A DNA stretch of 64,000 bases from Candidatus Poribacteria bacterium (GTDB lineage: Bacteria; Poribacteria; WGA-4E; WGA-3G), in assembly GCA_007571305.1 (NCBI GenBank), contig RKRR01000113.1, forward strand, positions 17,091 to 81,090, read 5' to 3'. Under the pieces are notes generated by a model that searched no databases, had not been told where the DNA came from, and was given only the letters and a program-made list of their open reading frames with translations. Made by a program: the position numbers and the translations under genes. Below are positions 17,854 to 26,311 of this stretch, piece after piece; the first letter of the stretch is position 1; each line of letters starts with the position of its first letter.

Positions 17854-18087
17854 TTCGCGTCTCGTTATATCACCTATACTTCCATTTTCCGTAGGATTTG
17901 AATATAACGCGTAACTTTTTAAACGCTCATGTGTTATTAACAAGAATGGTCTGTAAACGGTGGGCGCGGTTTCCTCACCGATCTTACCCAACCTAAAAAC
18001 TTATTTGGTTTTTGAAATACGCAAGTGTTAGTAAAATTGAGTTGTCTGGCAAAGTTCCGACAACATTTTATGAGATGATTTGTAAAA

Positions 18088-18110
18088 ACTTGCCAATGTA
18101 TGCGGCAAGT
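18088..18110 (+). promoter_or_regulatory. Hairpin just before the exbB ribosome site
   Basis: ACTTGCC pairs with GGCAAGT. It ends about 5 bases before CTAAGGAGGATC, so it could influence translation initiation of ExbB or be a processed 5' end. No promoter is obvious in the 17854-18087 gap. Confidence 0.4.
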
Positions 18111-18133
18111 TATCCTAAGGAGGATCAGAACGA

Positions 18134-19123
18134 ATGACTCGTTTAAGTTTGGTGTTAATGTTGGTTGCTTGCCTCGGCATGTCTGCCGGTGTTGTCTTCG
18201 CACAAGACAGTGGCGGAACCGTCCGGGGGCAGATTGTTGATACAACCACAGCACAAAGCCCAATTGAAGGCGTTGAGGTCAGGATTGTTGGTCAAAGCAA
18301 TGAAGAATTTACAGCATCAACGGATGCGAATGGTGATTATGAACGCTCCGGTGTTCCCGCGGGTCGTTACCTCATCAGCATCTATAAGGAAGGCTACGGT
18401 GATAGGCTTGGTAAACCGGTTACAGTCGTTAATGGTGGCGACCACTATGTCCCACTCAAGATGACGAAAAAAGACAATATTGTTACCTTCTTCCAGAAGT
18501 TTGGCTTTGTCTTCTGGCCCCTCGCGCTCTGCTCTATCACAGCCTTGACTTTCATTATTGAAAGACTTTTCACCTTCGTTCGGAGCCGTTCTCGAATTGG
18601 AACTGAACAGTTTATCGCCAATATTGCTGATTCACTGCGGAAAGAGAACATCATGGAAGCCGTTTCGGCTTGTGAAGAAGCCGGTGGACCACTCGCTAAC
18701 GTGCTTAAAGCGGGATTGCTGCGATACAGCCAAGCCCAAATTGAGGAACGCGACATTACCAAAGAGGAAATTCAGGAAGCTATTGAGGAAGCAAGTCTTC
18801 TTGAAATCCCTGAACTCGAAAGAAATCTACCCGTCCTCGGTACTGTTGCGGTTGTGTCTCCGTTGTTTGGCTTGCTCGGGACAGTTACAGGTATGATTAG
18901 TGCCTTTACGACAATCGCACTTGAAGGTACTGGTGATCCGCAGCAGCTCGCCGGTGGTATCTCACAGGCACTTCTCACAACTGCTGCTGGCTTGACAGTT
19001 GCTATTCCCTGCTTGATTTTCTTCCAGCTTTTTGATAGTTGGGTCAACAGGCACATGGTTGAAATTTCACAGGTTTCTACCGAGATTGTGAACCAGCTGG
19101 TTGTTGGTGAAGGTGATGCCTAA
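18134..19123 (+). CDS. exbB: ExbB/TolQ/MotA-family proton channel with N-terminal carboxypeptidase-regulatory-like domain
   Basis: 329 residues, longer than ordinary ExbB. A signal peptide (about 1-24) is followed by a CarboxypepD_reg-like domain at about 30-112 (GTVRGQIVDTTTAQSPIEGVEVRI, then DANGDYERSGVPAGRYLISI). The ExbB part begins with a TM at about 125-145 and contains the conserved GLLGTVTGMISAF and GISQALLTTAAGLTVAIP helices. ExbB/ExbD use the proton gradient to energise outer-membrane processes. The added domain should sit in the periplasm. Two exbD genes follow. No TonB is seen here. Confidence 0.9.
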   Translation: MTRLSLVLMLVACLGMSAGVVFAQDSGGTVRGQIVDTTTAQSPIEGVEVRIVGQSNEEFTASTDANGDYERSGVPAGRYLISIYKEGYGDRLGKPVTVVNGGDHYVPLKMTKKDNIVTFFQKFGFVFWPLALCSITALTFIIERLFTFVRSRSRIGTEQFIANIADSLRKENIMEAVSACEEAGGPLANVLKAGLLRYSQAQIEERDITKEEIQEAIEEASLLEIPELERNLPVLGTVAVVSPLFGLLGTVTGMISAFTTIALEGTGDPQQLAGGISQALLTTAAGLTVAIPCLIFFQLFDSWVNRHMVEISQVSTEIVNQLVVGEGDA

Positions 19124-19232
19124 TCTTGGAATGGGCGGGTGTTCCACTCGTCCCCTCCTCCTAATAGGCTTTGTAGGGTGCCAGGTCCTTATGCCTTAGC
19201 CCTAGTCTCATTACGAGAAAGGAGACTTTGAA

Positions 19233-19685
19233 ATGCAAGCACAAGCTGGTGAAGCCAAATTGAGTCTACTTGCGACCAAGATCCGGGAACGCAAGCCGCC
19301 AACGCTCAGTATGGCGCCTATGATCGATTGCGTGTTCCTGCTCCTGATTTTCTTCATGGTGTCGACGACCTTCTCGCCGATTCCAGGCCTCCGAGTGCAA
19401 TTGCCCCCACCGGGGAAACCGTCACCCGATAAACCCAAAGGGCTGACTGTTCGAATTGCAAACCCGGAACCTGGTGATGACAGAGGCACCATGGTGCTAA
19501 ACGATGAAGTGGTCCAGGTTGATGAAATGTTCAACCGATTCATCAATGCACCTGAGGAAGCAACAAGTATGCTTATTATCCAATCCGAACGAGAAGTGCT
19601 ACATGAGCAGATCGTACAAGTGATGGATATTGCGAAACAGGCAGGTATAGATAAAATCGGGTTCGCTGTTGTCGCGAGAGATTAG
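19233..19685 (+). CDS. exbD: ExbD/TolR-family biopolymer transport protein (first)
   Basis: 150 residues. The TM helix begins SMAPMIDCVFLLLIFFMV; its Asp is the conserved proton-carrying residue of ExbD/TolR. A short periplasmic domain follows (EREVLHEQIVQVMDIAKQAG is the usual C-terminal helix). Pro-rich LPPPGKPSPDKPKG follows the TM. It partners ExbB. Confidence 0.92.
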   Translation: MQAQAGEAKLSLLATKIRERKPPTLSMAPMIDCVFLLLIFFMVSTTFSPIPGLRVQLPPPGKPSPDKPKGLTVRIANPEPGDDRGTMVLNDEVVQVDEMFNRFINAPEEATSMLIIQSEREVLHEQIVQVMDIAKQAGIDKIGFAVVARD

Positions 19686-19738
19686 TTTATCTCCTGCGCC
19701 GATAATAGCACTCCACTCTTTATAGAAGGAGAATTTAG

Positions 19739-20161
19739 ATGGCTTTGAACTTGTCTCGACGGAAGAAAACAGGCGACGATGATGACATTCCGATGGCACC
19801 AATGATCGATTGTGTTTTCTTGTTGCTTATCTTCTTCATGGTATCTGCTGTCATGCGGGTTCCCCCGCCTTTCACTGTCACTTTACCCGATTCCGCAACT
19901 AAGCACGAGTTCACACGGAAGAAGTACAATCTCTTCATTAGCGGTGACGGACGGATTTCGATTGATGACCAAGAGATGTTGACACTGGAAGATATGGAAC
20001 TTTTCCTTGCAGCACATGAGAACCAGATCAGCACTCTAATTATCAAGGCGGATAAGCGTGCCAAACACGGGGACGTTATTGATGTCGTGGAACGAGCGAA
20101 GCAGCGCTCCAGTAAAACGGAGGGGCTTGAAATCGCTTTCGCGGTCTCGGAAGAAGACTGA
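19739..20161 (+). CDS. exbD: ExbD/TolR-family biopolymer transport protein (second)
   Basis: 140 residues, preceded by AGAAGGAGAA. The TM segment AMAPMIDCVFLLLIFFMVSAVM-like (DIPMAPMIDCVFLL) carries the same conserved Asp as its neighbour, and the periplasmic part ends GLEIAFAVSEED. Tandem exbD genes after one exbB are common in Planctomycetes-like genomes and suggest a heteromeric complex. Confidence 0.92.
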   Translation: MALNLSRRKKTGDDDDIPMAPMIDCVFLLLIFFMVSAVMRVPPPFTVTLPDSATKHEFTRKKYNLFISGDGRISIDDQEMLTLEDMELFLAAHENQISTLIIKADKRAKHGDVIDVVERAKQRSSKTEGLEIAFAVSEED

Positions 20162-20180
20162 GGACTGTAATGCAGTTAAC

Positions 20181-20209
20181 AAAAAAGGCAGCTTCGGCTG
20201 CCTTTTTTC
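20181..20209 (+). terminator. Rho-independent terminator of the exbB-exbD-exbD operon
   Basis: GGCAGC-TTCG-GCTGCC stem flanked by A6 and T6, 20 bp after the second exbD stop. The A and T runs make it able to work in both directions. Confidence 0.93.
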
Positions 20210-20215
20210 TTGAGA

Positions 20216-20336
20216 TAACCCAAGTTGCTACTTATGCTATTCTCATTAGCGTTTCGTAGCGTAGGAAACCTTTGGTCTCCTGCGCCCGAGCTGCACAACC
20301 TAACAGGTTATGCTACAAAGGTAGCAACTTACGTTA
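20216..20336 (-). repeat. MITE-like dispersed repeat, copy B (complete)
   Basis: 121 bp bounded by imperfect inverted repeats TAACCCAAGTTGCTAC (20216-20231) and GTAGCAACTTACGTTA (20321-20336), 14 of 16 positions paired. It contains the core GCACAACCTAACAGGTTATG and TTGGTCTCCTGCGC in inverse orientation to copy A. It has no coding capacity. Confidence 0.8.
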
Positions 20337-20384
20337 AGATAATATAGTATGTGAGAATCCAACTGCCAGGTAGATTTTCGATGT

Positions 20385-23300
20385 CTATCTCGTAGTTGGT
20401 TTTTTAACGTTTTGCCTTCTACGTCCAGAGGCTCTTCTTTTCAACTGGACAGGTGCTGGAGGTGGTGGTGGCGGCGGTGTTACAACTTTCCAGAAGTGTG
20501 AAAGGAATGCTTCCCAATTGGTGAGGATTTTTTCACCATATTCACTACCGGTATATGCCACGTGATTTTGTATAAGCACCATCAAATTCTTAATATCTCT
20601 CTCACCCGTTACCTTTTCCAACTTCACCCAATCCGAGTTGTACTTCTTCTCGAACTGCTGTTTTTCGTCGAGAACATAGGCAGTGCCGCCGGTCATTCCA
20701 GCTCCAAAGTTCCTACCTGTTTCACCGAGAATTACAACTGTTCCCGCCGTCATATACTCACAGCCGTGATCCCCGACACCTTCGATGGTAGCAGTTGCAC
20801 CGCTATTTCGGACGCAAAACCGTTCGCCAGCTCTGCCCGCTGCGTAAAGCGAACCACCAGTAGCACCGTACAACACTGTATTCCCGATGATTGTATTTTT
20901 ATAAGTTGGAAATTGAGCAGTTGGTGCGGGTTTAATAACAATTTCTCCACCTGCCATACCTTTGCCGACATAATCGTTGGCTTCACCTGTCAACACGAAT
21001 TGCACGCCGCTGCTACAGAACGCACCGAAACTTTGTCCAGCACTACCTCTAAAGTGGCACTGGATCGTCCTGTCAGGCAAGCCAGCGTCGCCATAGCGCA
21101 TCGCAATTTCACCGGATAACTTCGCACCTACTGTCCGGTGCGTATTTCGGATAGGATAGGAGAGTTGTATCGATGTTTTTTTCGAGATTGCTTCCTTAGC
21201 ATCCTTCAGAATTTGGTCGTCAAGAGAAACGTCATCTTGATTGTTTCGCTTTTGTAGGTGGTAACGCGGCTGTGTTCCTGTTGGATCGGCAGGTGTCAGG
21301 ATTTCGCTCAAATCCAGCGTTCCCGTTTTCGGGTAATCTGCCAAATCGACTGGTTGAAGCAATTCTGGACATCCGATAATGTCATTAAGGCTTCTGTGCC
21401 CGAGGTTGGCGAGAATAGATCGTACTTCATTCGCCACACCAAGCATGAAATTGACAACCATTTCAGGTGTACCCGGATATTTCGCACGGAGTGCTGGATC
21501 TTGGGTGGCTACACCAACTGGACACGTATTTAAGTGACATTGGCGTGCCATCACACATCCTGTCGCAACCATCGCTATCGTTCCAAACCCATATTCCTCT
21601 GCTCCCAACATTGCGGCAATAACAATATCGCGTCCGGAACGCATTCCACCATCAGCCCGTAAAACGACACGATCTCGCAATTTATTGGTCACGAGTGCAC
21701 GCTGTGTTTCAGCAAGTCCGAGTTCCCAAGGGGTTCCTGCATTCTTAATGGAACTCAGTGGGGACGCTCCGGTGCCTCCTTCATGTCCACTTATTTGTAT
21801 TACATCAGCATAGCCTTTTGCGACTCCTGATGCAATCGTTCCAACGAGAAATTCGGATACCAGTTTTACGGCTACTTTTGCCTGCGGGTTCGCTTGTTTC
21901 AGATCGTAGATGAGCTGCGCTAAATCTTCGATGGAGTAGATGTCATGATGTGGGGGTGGCGAGATCAGTGGCACTCCTGGTACAGAGTGTCGAAGAGAAG
22001 CGATTTCGGCTGTCACTTTATGTCCTGGGATTTGTCCACCTTCTCCTGGCTTTGAACCTTGCGCCATCTTAATTTCCAGTTCCTTCGCCGATATGAGGTA
22101 CGTTGGGGTCACGCCGAAACGTCCGGAGGCCACCTGTTTGATGGCACTGGAAGCAAGATCACCATTGGGTTGTCGCTTGAAACGTGCGCTACTTTCACCG
22201 CCTTCCCCACTCCCTGATTTTGCACCGAGGCGGTTCATCGCGATTGCCAAAGTCTCATGCGTCTCGCGACTGAGCGCACCGAAAGACATACTCCCCGTTG
22301 TAAAACGCCGAACAATATCTTCCACTGGCTCTACCTCTTCAATCGGAATAGGGGTACTGGGATTGAAGGCAAGCAGATCTCGTAAACTGGAAGGTTCTCC
22401 CTCCTCAACAGCGGCAGTATATTTTTCGTAGTCCTCCGGCTTACCCTCCTTCACAAACCGGTGAAGGGATTTAAACACCGTCGGATTAAAGGCATGGAAT
22501 TCGCCATTTCTGCGGAATCGGAAATAGCCCGCTTCCTCTAAGGACGCGCCGCCCTCACTTCCAGAGAACGCTTTTGTGTGGAAGTGGAGCGTCTCTGCTG
22601 CGATTTCAGCAAAGCCAATACCACTTAAACGTGAAGTGGTGCCTGTAAAACATTTATCAATAACTGTTGAATTGATACCAAGAGCTTCAAATATCTGGGC
22701 CCCGTGATAACTTGATACCGTCGAAATTCCCATTTTTGCCATAATTTTTAAAATACCTTTTTCGACGGTTGATTTATAGGTTTCAATGGCTTTCGGTGCA
22801 GAGAGTTCTGGGAATTCACCGTCCTCAGTAAGTTGAACGATTGTTGATAAAACAAGGTAAGGGTTGATTGCAGTCGCGCCGTAACCGAGAAGAACAGCAA
22901 AGTGGTGTTCCTCTCTCGCATCCCCGGTTTCAGCGATGAGACTTACTCGCATTCGCGTCCCTTCCCGAATCAAATGATGGTGGACAGCACCAACAGCAAG
23001 TGCCATCGGAATCGGAGCAAGGTCGGGATTAACCTCTTTGTCACTTAAGATTAAGAGCGTTATTCCGGCATCAATCGCCGCGGAAGCGCGTTGACAAAGC
23101 GTTTGTAAGGCCTCTTCCAAACCTTGTCTACCAGAGGCTACTGGGAAGCAGACAGAAAGTGTTGCTATCTGAAAGTCAGGTATATTCAACTTACGCAACA
23201 TTTGTAAGTCTGTGTTTGTCAAAATTGGCGAGTGCAAGCGAATAAGTCGCGCATGCGCTGGAGTTTCTGTGAGCAAATTCTGCTGTTTTCCGAGGTGTGT

Positions 23301-24896
23301 TGTCAACGACATCACCAAACGTTCTCGGATCGAATCAATAGGTGGATTCGTAACCTGGGCGAAACGTTGTTTGAAGTAACTATAGAGTAAACGCGGATGC
23401 CGGGAAATCACAGAGGGTGGTGTATCATCACCCATTGAACCGACTGCTTCCTTCGCTTCGGTTACCATGGGTTTAATAAAGCGTTCCACGTCCTCAACCA
23501 TATAGCCAAAAGCTTTCTGATATGTTGCCAGTTGTTCAGGAGCAACATCTGTCAGGACAGATGTCCCATTTTTTTCACTTGAGAGTCTCACCATGCCTTT
23601 GCGCACCCACTGGGCATAAGGTTTTCGTTTGGCAACATTATGTTTAATCTCGGAATCTTTTAGTAATTTCCCTTGCGCTGTATCGACAGCAATCATCTGC
23701 CCAGGTCCCAAACGTCCCTTTTCCACGACCCGACTATCATCAAGTTCAATAATGCCAACTTCGGAGCCCATGACAACCGTACCGTCTTCGGTGACCTTAT
23801 ACCGTGCGGGTCGTAGACCGTTTCTATCCAAACTGGCACCGGCGATAACGCCATCTGTAAATGCAACCGCCGCTGGTCCATCCCAAGGTTCGCTGACACA
23901 GGAGAGATACTCGTAACAGGCTTTCAACTCGTCCGACATATCAGGAATCTGCTCATAGGCCTCAGGGATTAGACACATCATAGCATGTAGGATATCGCGA
24001 CCGGAGTGCGTTAGCAACTCTAACACGTTATCCAAACTCATCGAATCGCTGCCGCGTGGGTTGATAATCGGAACGAGTTTTCGGATGTGCTCGTTCCAGA
24101 GGGGCGACTGCAAGTCGGATTCGCGCGCCCGCATCCAGTTCCGATTGCCCATCAAGGTGTTGATTTCACCATTATGTGCAAGGGTCCGAAAAGGTTGGGC
24201 GAGCATCCAAGTGGACGAGGTGTTTGTACTATAGCGTTGATGAAAAACGGCAAGTGCTGCCTGAAAGTCAGGGTCTTTTAAATCCGAATAGAATTGGGAA
24301 AGCTGCGGTGCTACCAGCAGTCCTTTATAGACAATCGTCCGATGCGAAAAAGAGGCAATATGGAATTCGTCCAGTGAGGCCGCTGCAACACGATGCTCTA
24401 ATTCTTTACATATCAGATACAATCGTTGTTCAAAGGCATCATCAGCAAACTCCCCTGGACGTCCCACCAATACCTGTTGTATTTCCGGTAGGGTTTCCAG
24501 TGCCTTAGCACCGAGAGCGGAAAAATCCTGAGGGACCGAACGCCATCCAAGGAAGGGAACACCGTATTGCTTTAATATCTCTTCAACGATTGCGCGTCCC
24601 TGCGTCTGTGCCTCCCGGTCGTGCCTCGGTAGGAAAATCATCCCAACAGCCAAGTCATTTATTGAATCAAGGTGGACTCTGAGTTTCTGAAGTTCTTTTT
24701 GAAATAATTTTTCCGGAATTTGCGTTAAAATACCTGCCCCGTCACCCGTTTTTGCATCAGCTGCCACCGCGCCTCGATGCGTCAAGTTCGTGACTGCTTG
24801 TGTCGCCATCTTGATAATATCGTGGCTTCGATTTCCAAAACGATTCGCGACAAAACCAACGCCGCAGGCATCTTTTTCTTCGAGATTATTATACAT
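20385..24896 (-). CDS. gltB: Glutamate synthase large subunit
   Basis: 1503 residues. The N-terminal glutaminase domain has DACGVGFV with the nucleophile Cys at residue 11, so a short propeptide is expected to be removed. The FMN-binding synthase domain includes SGEGGESSARF and LISPPPHHDIYSIEDL. The iron-sulfur cluster motif is CHLNTCPVGVAT. The C-terminal GXGXG beta-helix is present (GGEIVIKP, YGATGGSLYAAGRAG). It makes two glutamates from glutamine and 2-oxoglutarate. gltD is not adjacent. The last 30 residues are an unusual poly-Pro plus Lys/Arg tail. No ribosome site is seen at the ATG. Confidence 0.97.
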   Translation of the reverse strand: MYNNLEEKDACGVGFVANRFGNRSHDIIKMATQAVTNLTHRGAVAADAKTGDGAGILTQIPEKLFQKELQKLRVHLDSINDLAVGMIFLPRHDREAQTQGRAIVEEILKQYGVPFLGWRSVPQDFSALGAKALETLPEIQQVLVGRPGEFADDAFEQRLYLICKELEHRVAAASLDEFHIASFSHRTIVYKGLLVAPQLSQFYSDLKDPDFQAALAVFHQRYSTNTSSTWMLAQPFRTLAHNGEINTLMGNRNWMRARESDLQSPLWNEHIRKLVPIINPRGSDSMSLDNVLELLTHSGRDILHAMMCLIPEAYEQIPDMSDELKACYEYLSCVSEPWDGPAAVAFTDGVIAGASLDRNGLRPARYKVTEDGTVVMGSEVGIIELDDSRVVEKGRLGPGQMIAVDTAQGKLLKDSEIKHNVAKRKPYAQWVRKGMVRLSSEKNGTSVLTDVAPEQLATYQKAFGYMVEDVERFIKPMVTEAKEAVGSMGDDTPPSVISRHPRLLYSYFKQRFAQVTNPPIDSIRERLVMSLTTHLGKQQNLLTETPAHARLIRLHSPILTNTDLQMLRKLNIPDFQIATLSVCFPVASGRQGLEEALQTLCQRASAAIDAGITLLILSDKEVNPDLAPIPMALAVGAVHHHLIREGTRMRVSLIAETGDAREEHHFAVLLGYGATAINPYLVLSTIVQLTEDGEFPELSAPKAIETYKSTVEKGILKIMAKMGISTVSSYHGAQIFEALGINSTVIDKCFTGTTSRLSGIGFAEIAAETLHFHTKAFSGSEGGASLEEAGYFRFRRNGEFHAFNPTVFKSLHRFVKEGKPEDYEKYTAAVEEGEPSSLRDLLAFNPSTPIPIEEVEPVEDIVRRFTTGSMSFGALSRETHETLAIAMNRLGAKSGSGEGGESSARFKRQPNGDLASSAIKQVASGRFGVTPTYLISAKELEIKMAQGSKPGEGGQIPGHKVTAEIASLRHSVPGVPLISPPPHHDIYSIEDLAQLIYDLKQANPQAKVAVKLVSEFLVGTIASGVAKGYADVIQISGHEGGTGASPLSSIKNAGTPWELGLAETQRALVTNKLRDRVVLRADGGMRSGRDIVIAAMLGAEEYGFGTIAMVATGCVMARQCHLNTCPVGVATQDPALRAKYPGTPEMVVNFMLGVANEVRSILANLGHRSLNDIIGCPELLQPVDLADYPKTGTLDLSEILTPADPTGTQPRYHLQKRNNQDDVSLDDQILKDAKEAISKKTSIQLSYPIRNTHRTVGAKLSGEIAMRYGDAGLPDRTIQCHFRGSAGQSFGAFCSSGVQFVLTGEANDYVGKGMAGGEIVIKPAPTAQFPTYKNTIIGNTVLYGATGGSLYAAGRAGERFCVRNSGATATIEGVGDHGCEYMTAGTVVILGETGRNFGAGMTGGTAYVLDEKQQFEKKYNSDWVKLEKVTGERDIKNLMVLIQNHVAYTGSEYGEKILTNWEAFLSHFWKVVTPPPPPPPAPVQLKRRASGRRRQNVKKPTTR

Positions 24897-25243
24897 TTCT
24901 AAACTGAGTCTCCATACATTTTTCTATATTTCCTCTACATTGGCATTGTAGAGCGGACTATCCATCCCTCACCATTTTGTATTTAATCTGCGGGGCGAGG
25001 TTTACGCGTCTTAGCCCACTCCTTTTTATCAAGGGTACAAACAATCAGAAAACGGATTTCGCCTTCAAGGCTGGATAGGATGTTTTGTACGGCTTAAGTC
25101 GGACGCTGGCTACTCATATCCTACCAGAGATAGCGAGCTTCAAGGTAAGAGAACCCTTGGCATCAACAGCGATCCGCGACCGGCTTGGCGGGCTTGTATG
25201 CTTCGGTTCGGCTCTCAATCTCTGAGCCGAAACAGCCTATTGG
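24897..25243 (-). ncRNA. Structured 5' leader of gltB or small RNA, unknown class
   Basis: Downstream of the near-consensus minus-strand promoter, about 350 nt precede gltB. Visible stems (minus-strand reading): TTCGGCTC/GAGCCGAA (25230-25205 area), GCAT..CAA/TTG..ATGC, CAAGG/CCTTG, TAGGAT/ATCCTA, a closing AGGCTG/CAGCCT pair, and CTCTACA/TGTAGAG close to gltB. The density of GC stems in an otherwise AT-rich gap suggests a functional RNA. It does not match the glutamine riboswitch or other classes I know. Confidence 0.4.
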
Positions 25244-25250
25244 TTTTAAT

Positions 25251-25279
25251 ATTATACCTTAATTTACGCCAAAAGTCAA
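25251..25279 (-). promoter_or_regulatory. Near-consensus promoter for gltB leader
   Basis: Minus strand TTGACT (25279-25274), a 17-bp spacer and TATAAT (25256-25251). Confidence 0.75.
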
Positions 25280-25460
25280 AAAAATTACCTTGCTTCAATA
25301 GCCAGATTGATGAAAGTTGCTTGTCCTCCCCTAACTTCTCACTTAAGATCGCATCTTCTACTATAGCAGTCTCGGTCTTTTTTGTCAAACTGGAAAAAAT
25401 TGTGCCGACGTTTCCGAGATTTTTTCGGGATTCTCATGAGAAAATTGGAAAAATACGAAA

Positions 25461-25521
25461 ATTCTGCGAAAAAACGCAAATTAGGCCTAAACTTTTTGAG
25501 TTTCGTCGCATATTAATAGAT
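25461..25521 (+). repeat. 61-bp dispersed repeat, copy 1
   Basis: It starts ATTCTGCGAAAAAACGCA and ends GCATATTAATAGAT, and is closely matched at 27961-28022. It precedes the secreted protein gene at 25693. The rest of 25280-25692 shows no supported gene. Confidence 0.75.
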
Positions 25522-25692
25522 AGGGGAAGGCAAAACCTTTTCCAAGCGAAATTTGATGAGAGTCGACATTGAACTCTCGCTGTTCGAAAATGTAACTTCT
25601 ATTCGGTCGTAACAGCAGCAGAGATGTGATTTATCGTCACACTCCCTGCGAAAGTAAAGGCTCCCTATAGCGAACCAAAAGGAGATATTGAA

Positions 25693-26166
25693 ATGAGAAT
25701 GCTGAATTCGACGACAATCCTAACTCTTCTGGGCTTAGTTCTGTTAGGTTTAGCACCCACCTGGGCGGATCCCTGTGACGACCCCTCAAATGGTGTGCAA
25801 GAAAATATCTTGGGTGTAGTTGAAGTTTATAACCTGGGTTACCATATGAACTCCTACACGCAAAGCAGCCATCGCGTGACAATTGAAAATCAGACTGATC
25901 GCGATGTAGAGTATAAGTATGAATGTAATCACAACGTCGTTATAGACGATGCAAATGATAACATAGTCGTTGCTAGTGCTACACATGAATTCGGACCTTA
26001 TACTGTGGATCCAGGTGTTACAAAGTGGTACTTTCAGACGCGGGCTGCGTCTCTACACAATGTGCTGCGTGATAGAGACTACATTCTGAAAACCTACACT
26101 GCGCTCCGTGTTACAGGCGGTCCCTCCTGGGGTATCTGCAGAGAGTATGGCTTTAGGCATCAGTAG
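25693..26166 (+). CDS. Small secreted protein, unknown function
   Basis: 157 residues, with AAAAGGAGATATTG before the ATG. The signal peptide is ILTLLGLVLLGLAPTWA. The mature part is beta-rich with Cys at about 32, 76 and 150, and Asn/Asp/Tyr-rich strands (HRVTIENQTDRDVEYKYECN). It resembles small beta-sandwich secreted proteins. No family is recognised. Confidence 0.65.
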   Translation: MRMLNSTTILTLLGLVLLGLAPTWADPCDDPSNGVQENILGVVEVYNLGYHMNSYTQSSHRVTIENQTDRDVEYKYECNHNVVIDDANDNIVVASATHEFGPYTVDPGVTKWYFQTRAASLHNVLRDRDYILKTYTALRVTGGPSWGICREYGFRHQ

Positions 26167-26202
26167 GGACTATTTTAGTAGATTGTAGGATTACTTAAAA
26201 CA

Positions 26203-26248
26203 GGCGAGGTCTCTCTTCATATCCATCATCAGGGGCAGAAACCTCGCC
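26203..26248. other. Inverted repeat between two secreted-protein genes
   Basis: GGCGAGGT (26203-26210) pairs with ACCTCGCC (26241-26248) around a 30-base loop. No T-run follows, so a role in termination is uncertain. Confidence 0.4.
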
Positions 26249-26311
26249 TCCAATACAGAAAGCGTTTTAGAGTGTAATCTACCGAAATATCTTAAAAAGG
26301 AGTGTTTTGAA

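Noticed and set aside
24897..25250. Glutamine, cobalamin or cyclic-di-GMP riboswitch, 6S RNA or tmRNA in the gltB leader
   Set aside because: The conserved cores of these RNAs were not found by eye; only an unclassified structured leader is reported.
25198..25572. 124-codon plus-strand reading frame upstream of the secreted protein gene
   Set aside because: It overlaps the gltB promoter, a hairpin and a dispersed repeat, has no ribosome site, and its composition (Lys/Phe/Ser-rich) is that of AT-rich non-coding DNA.
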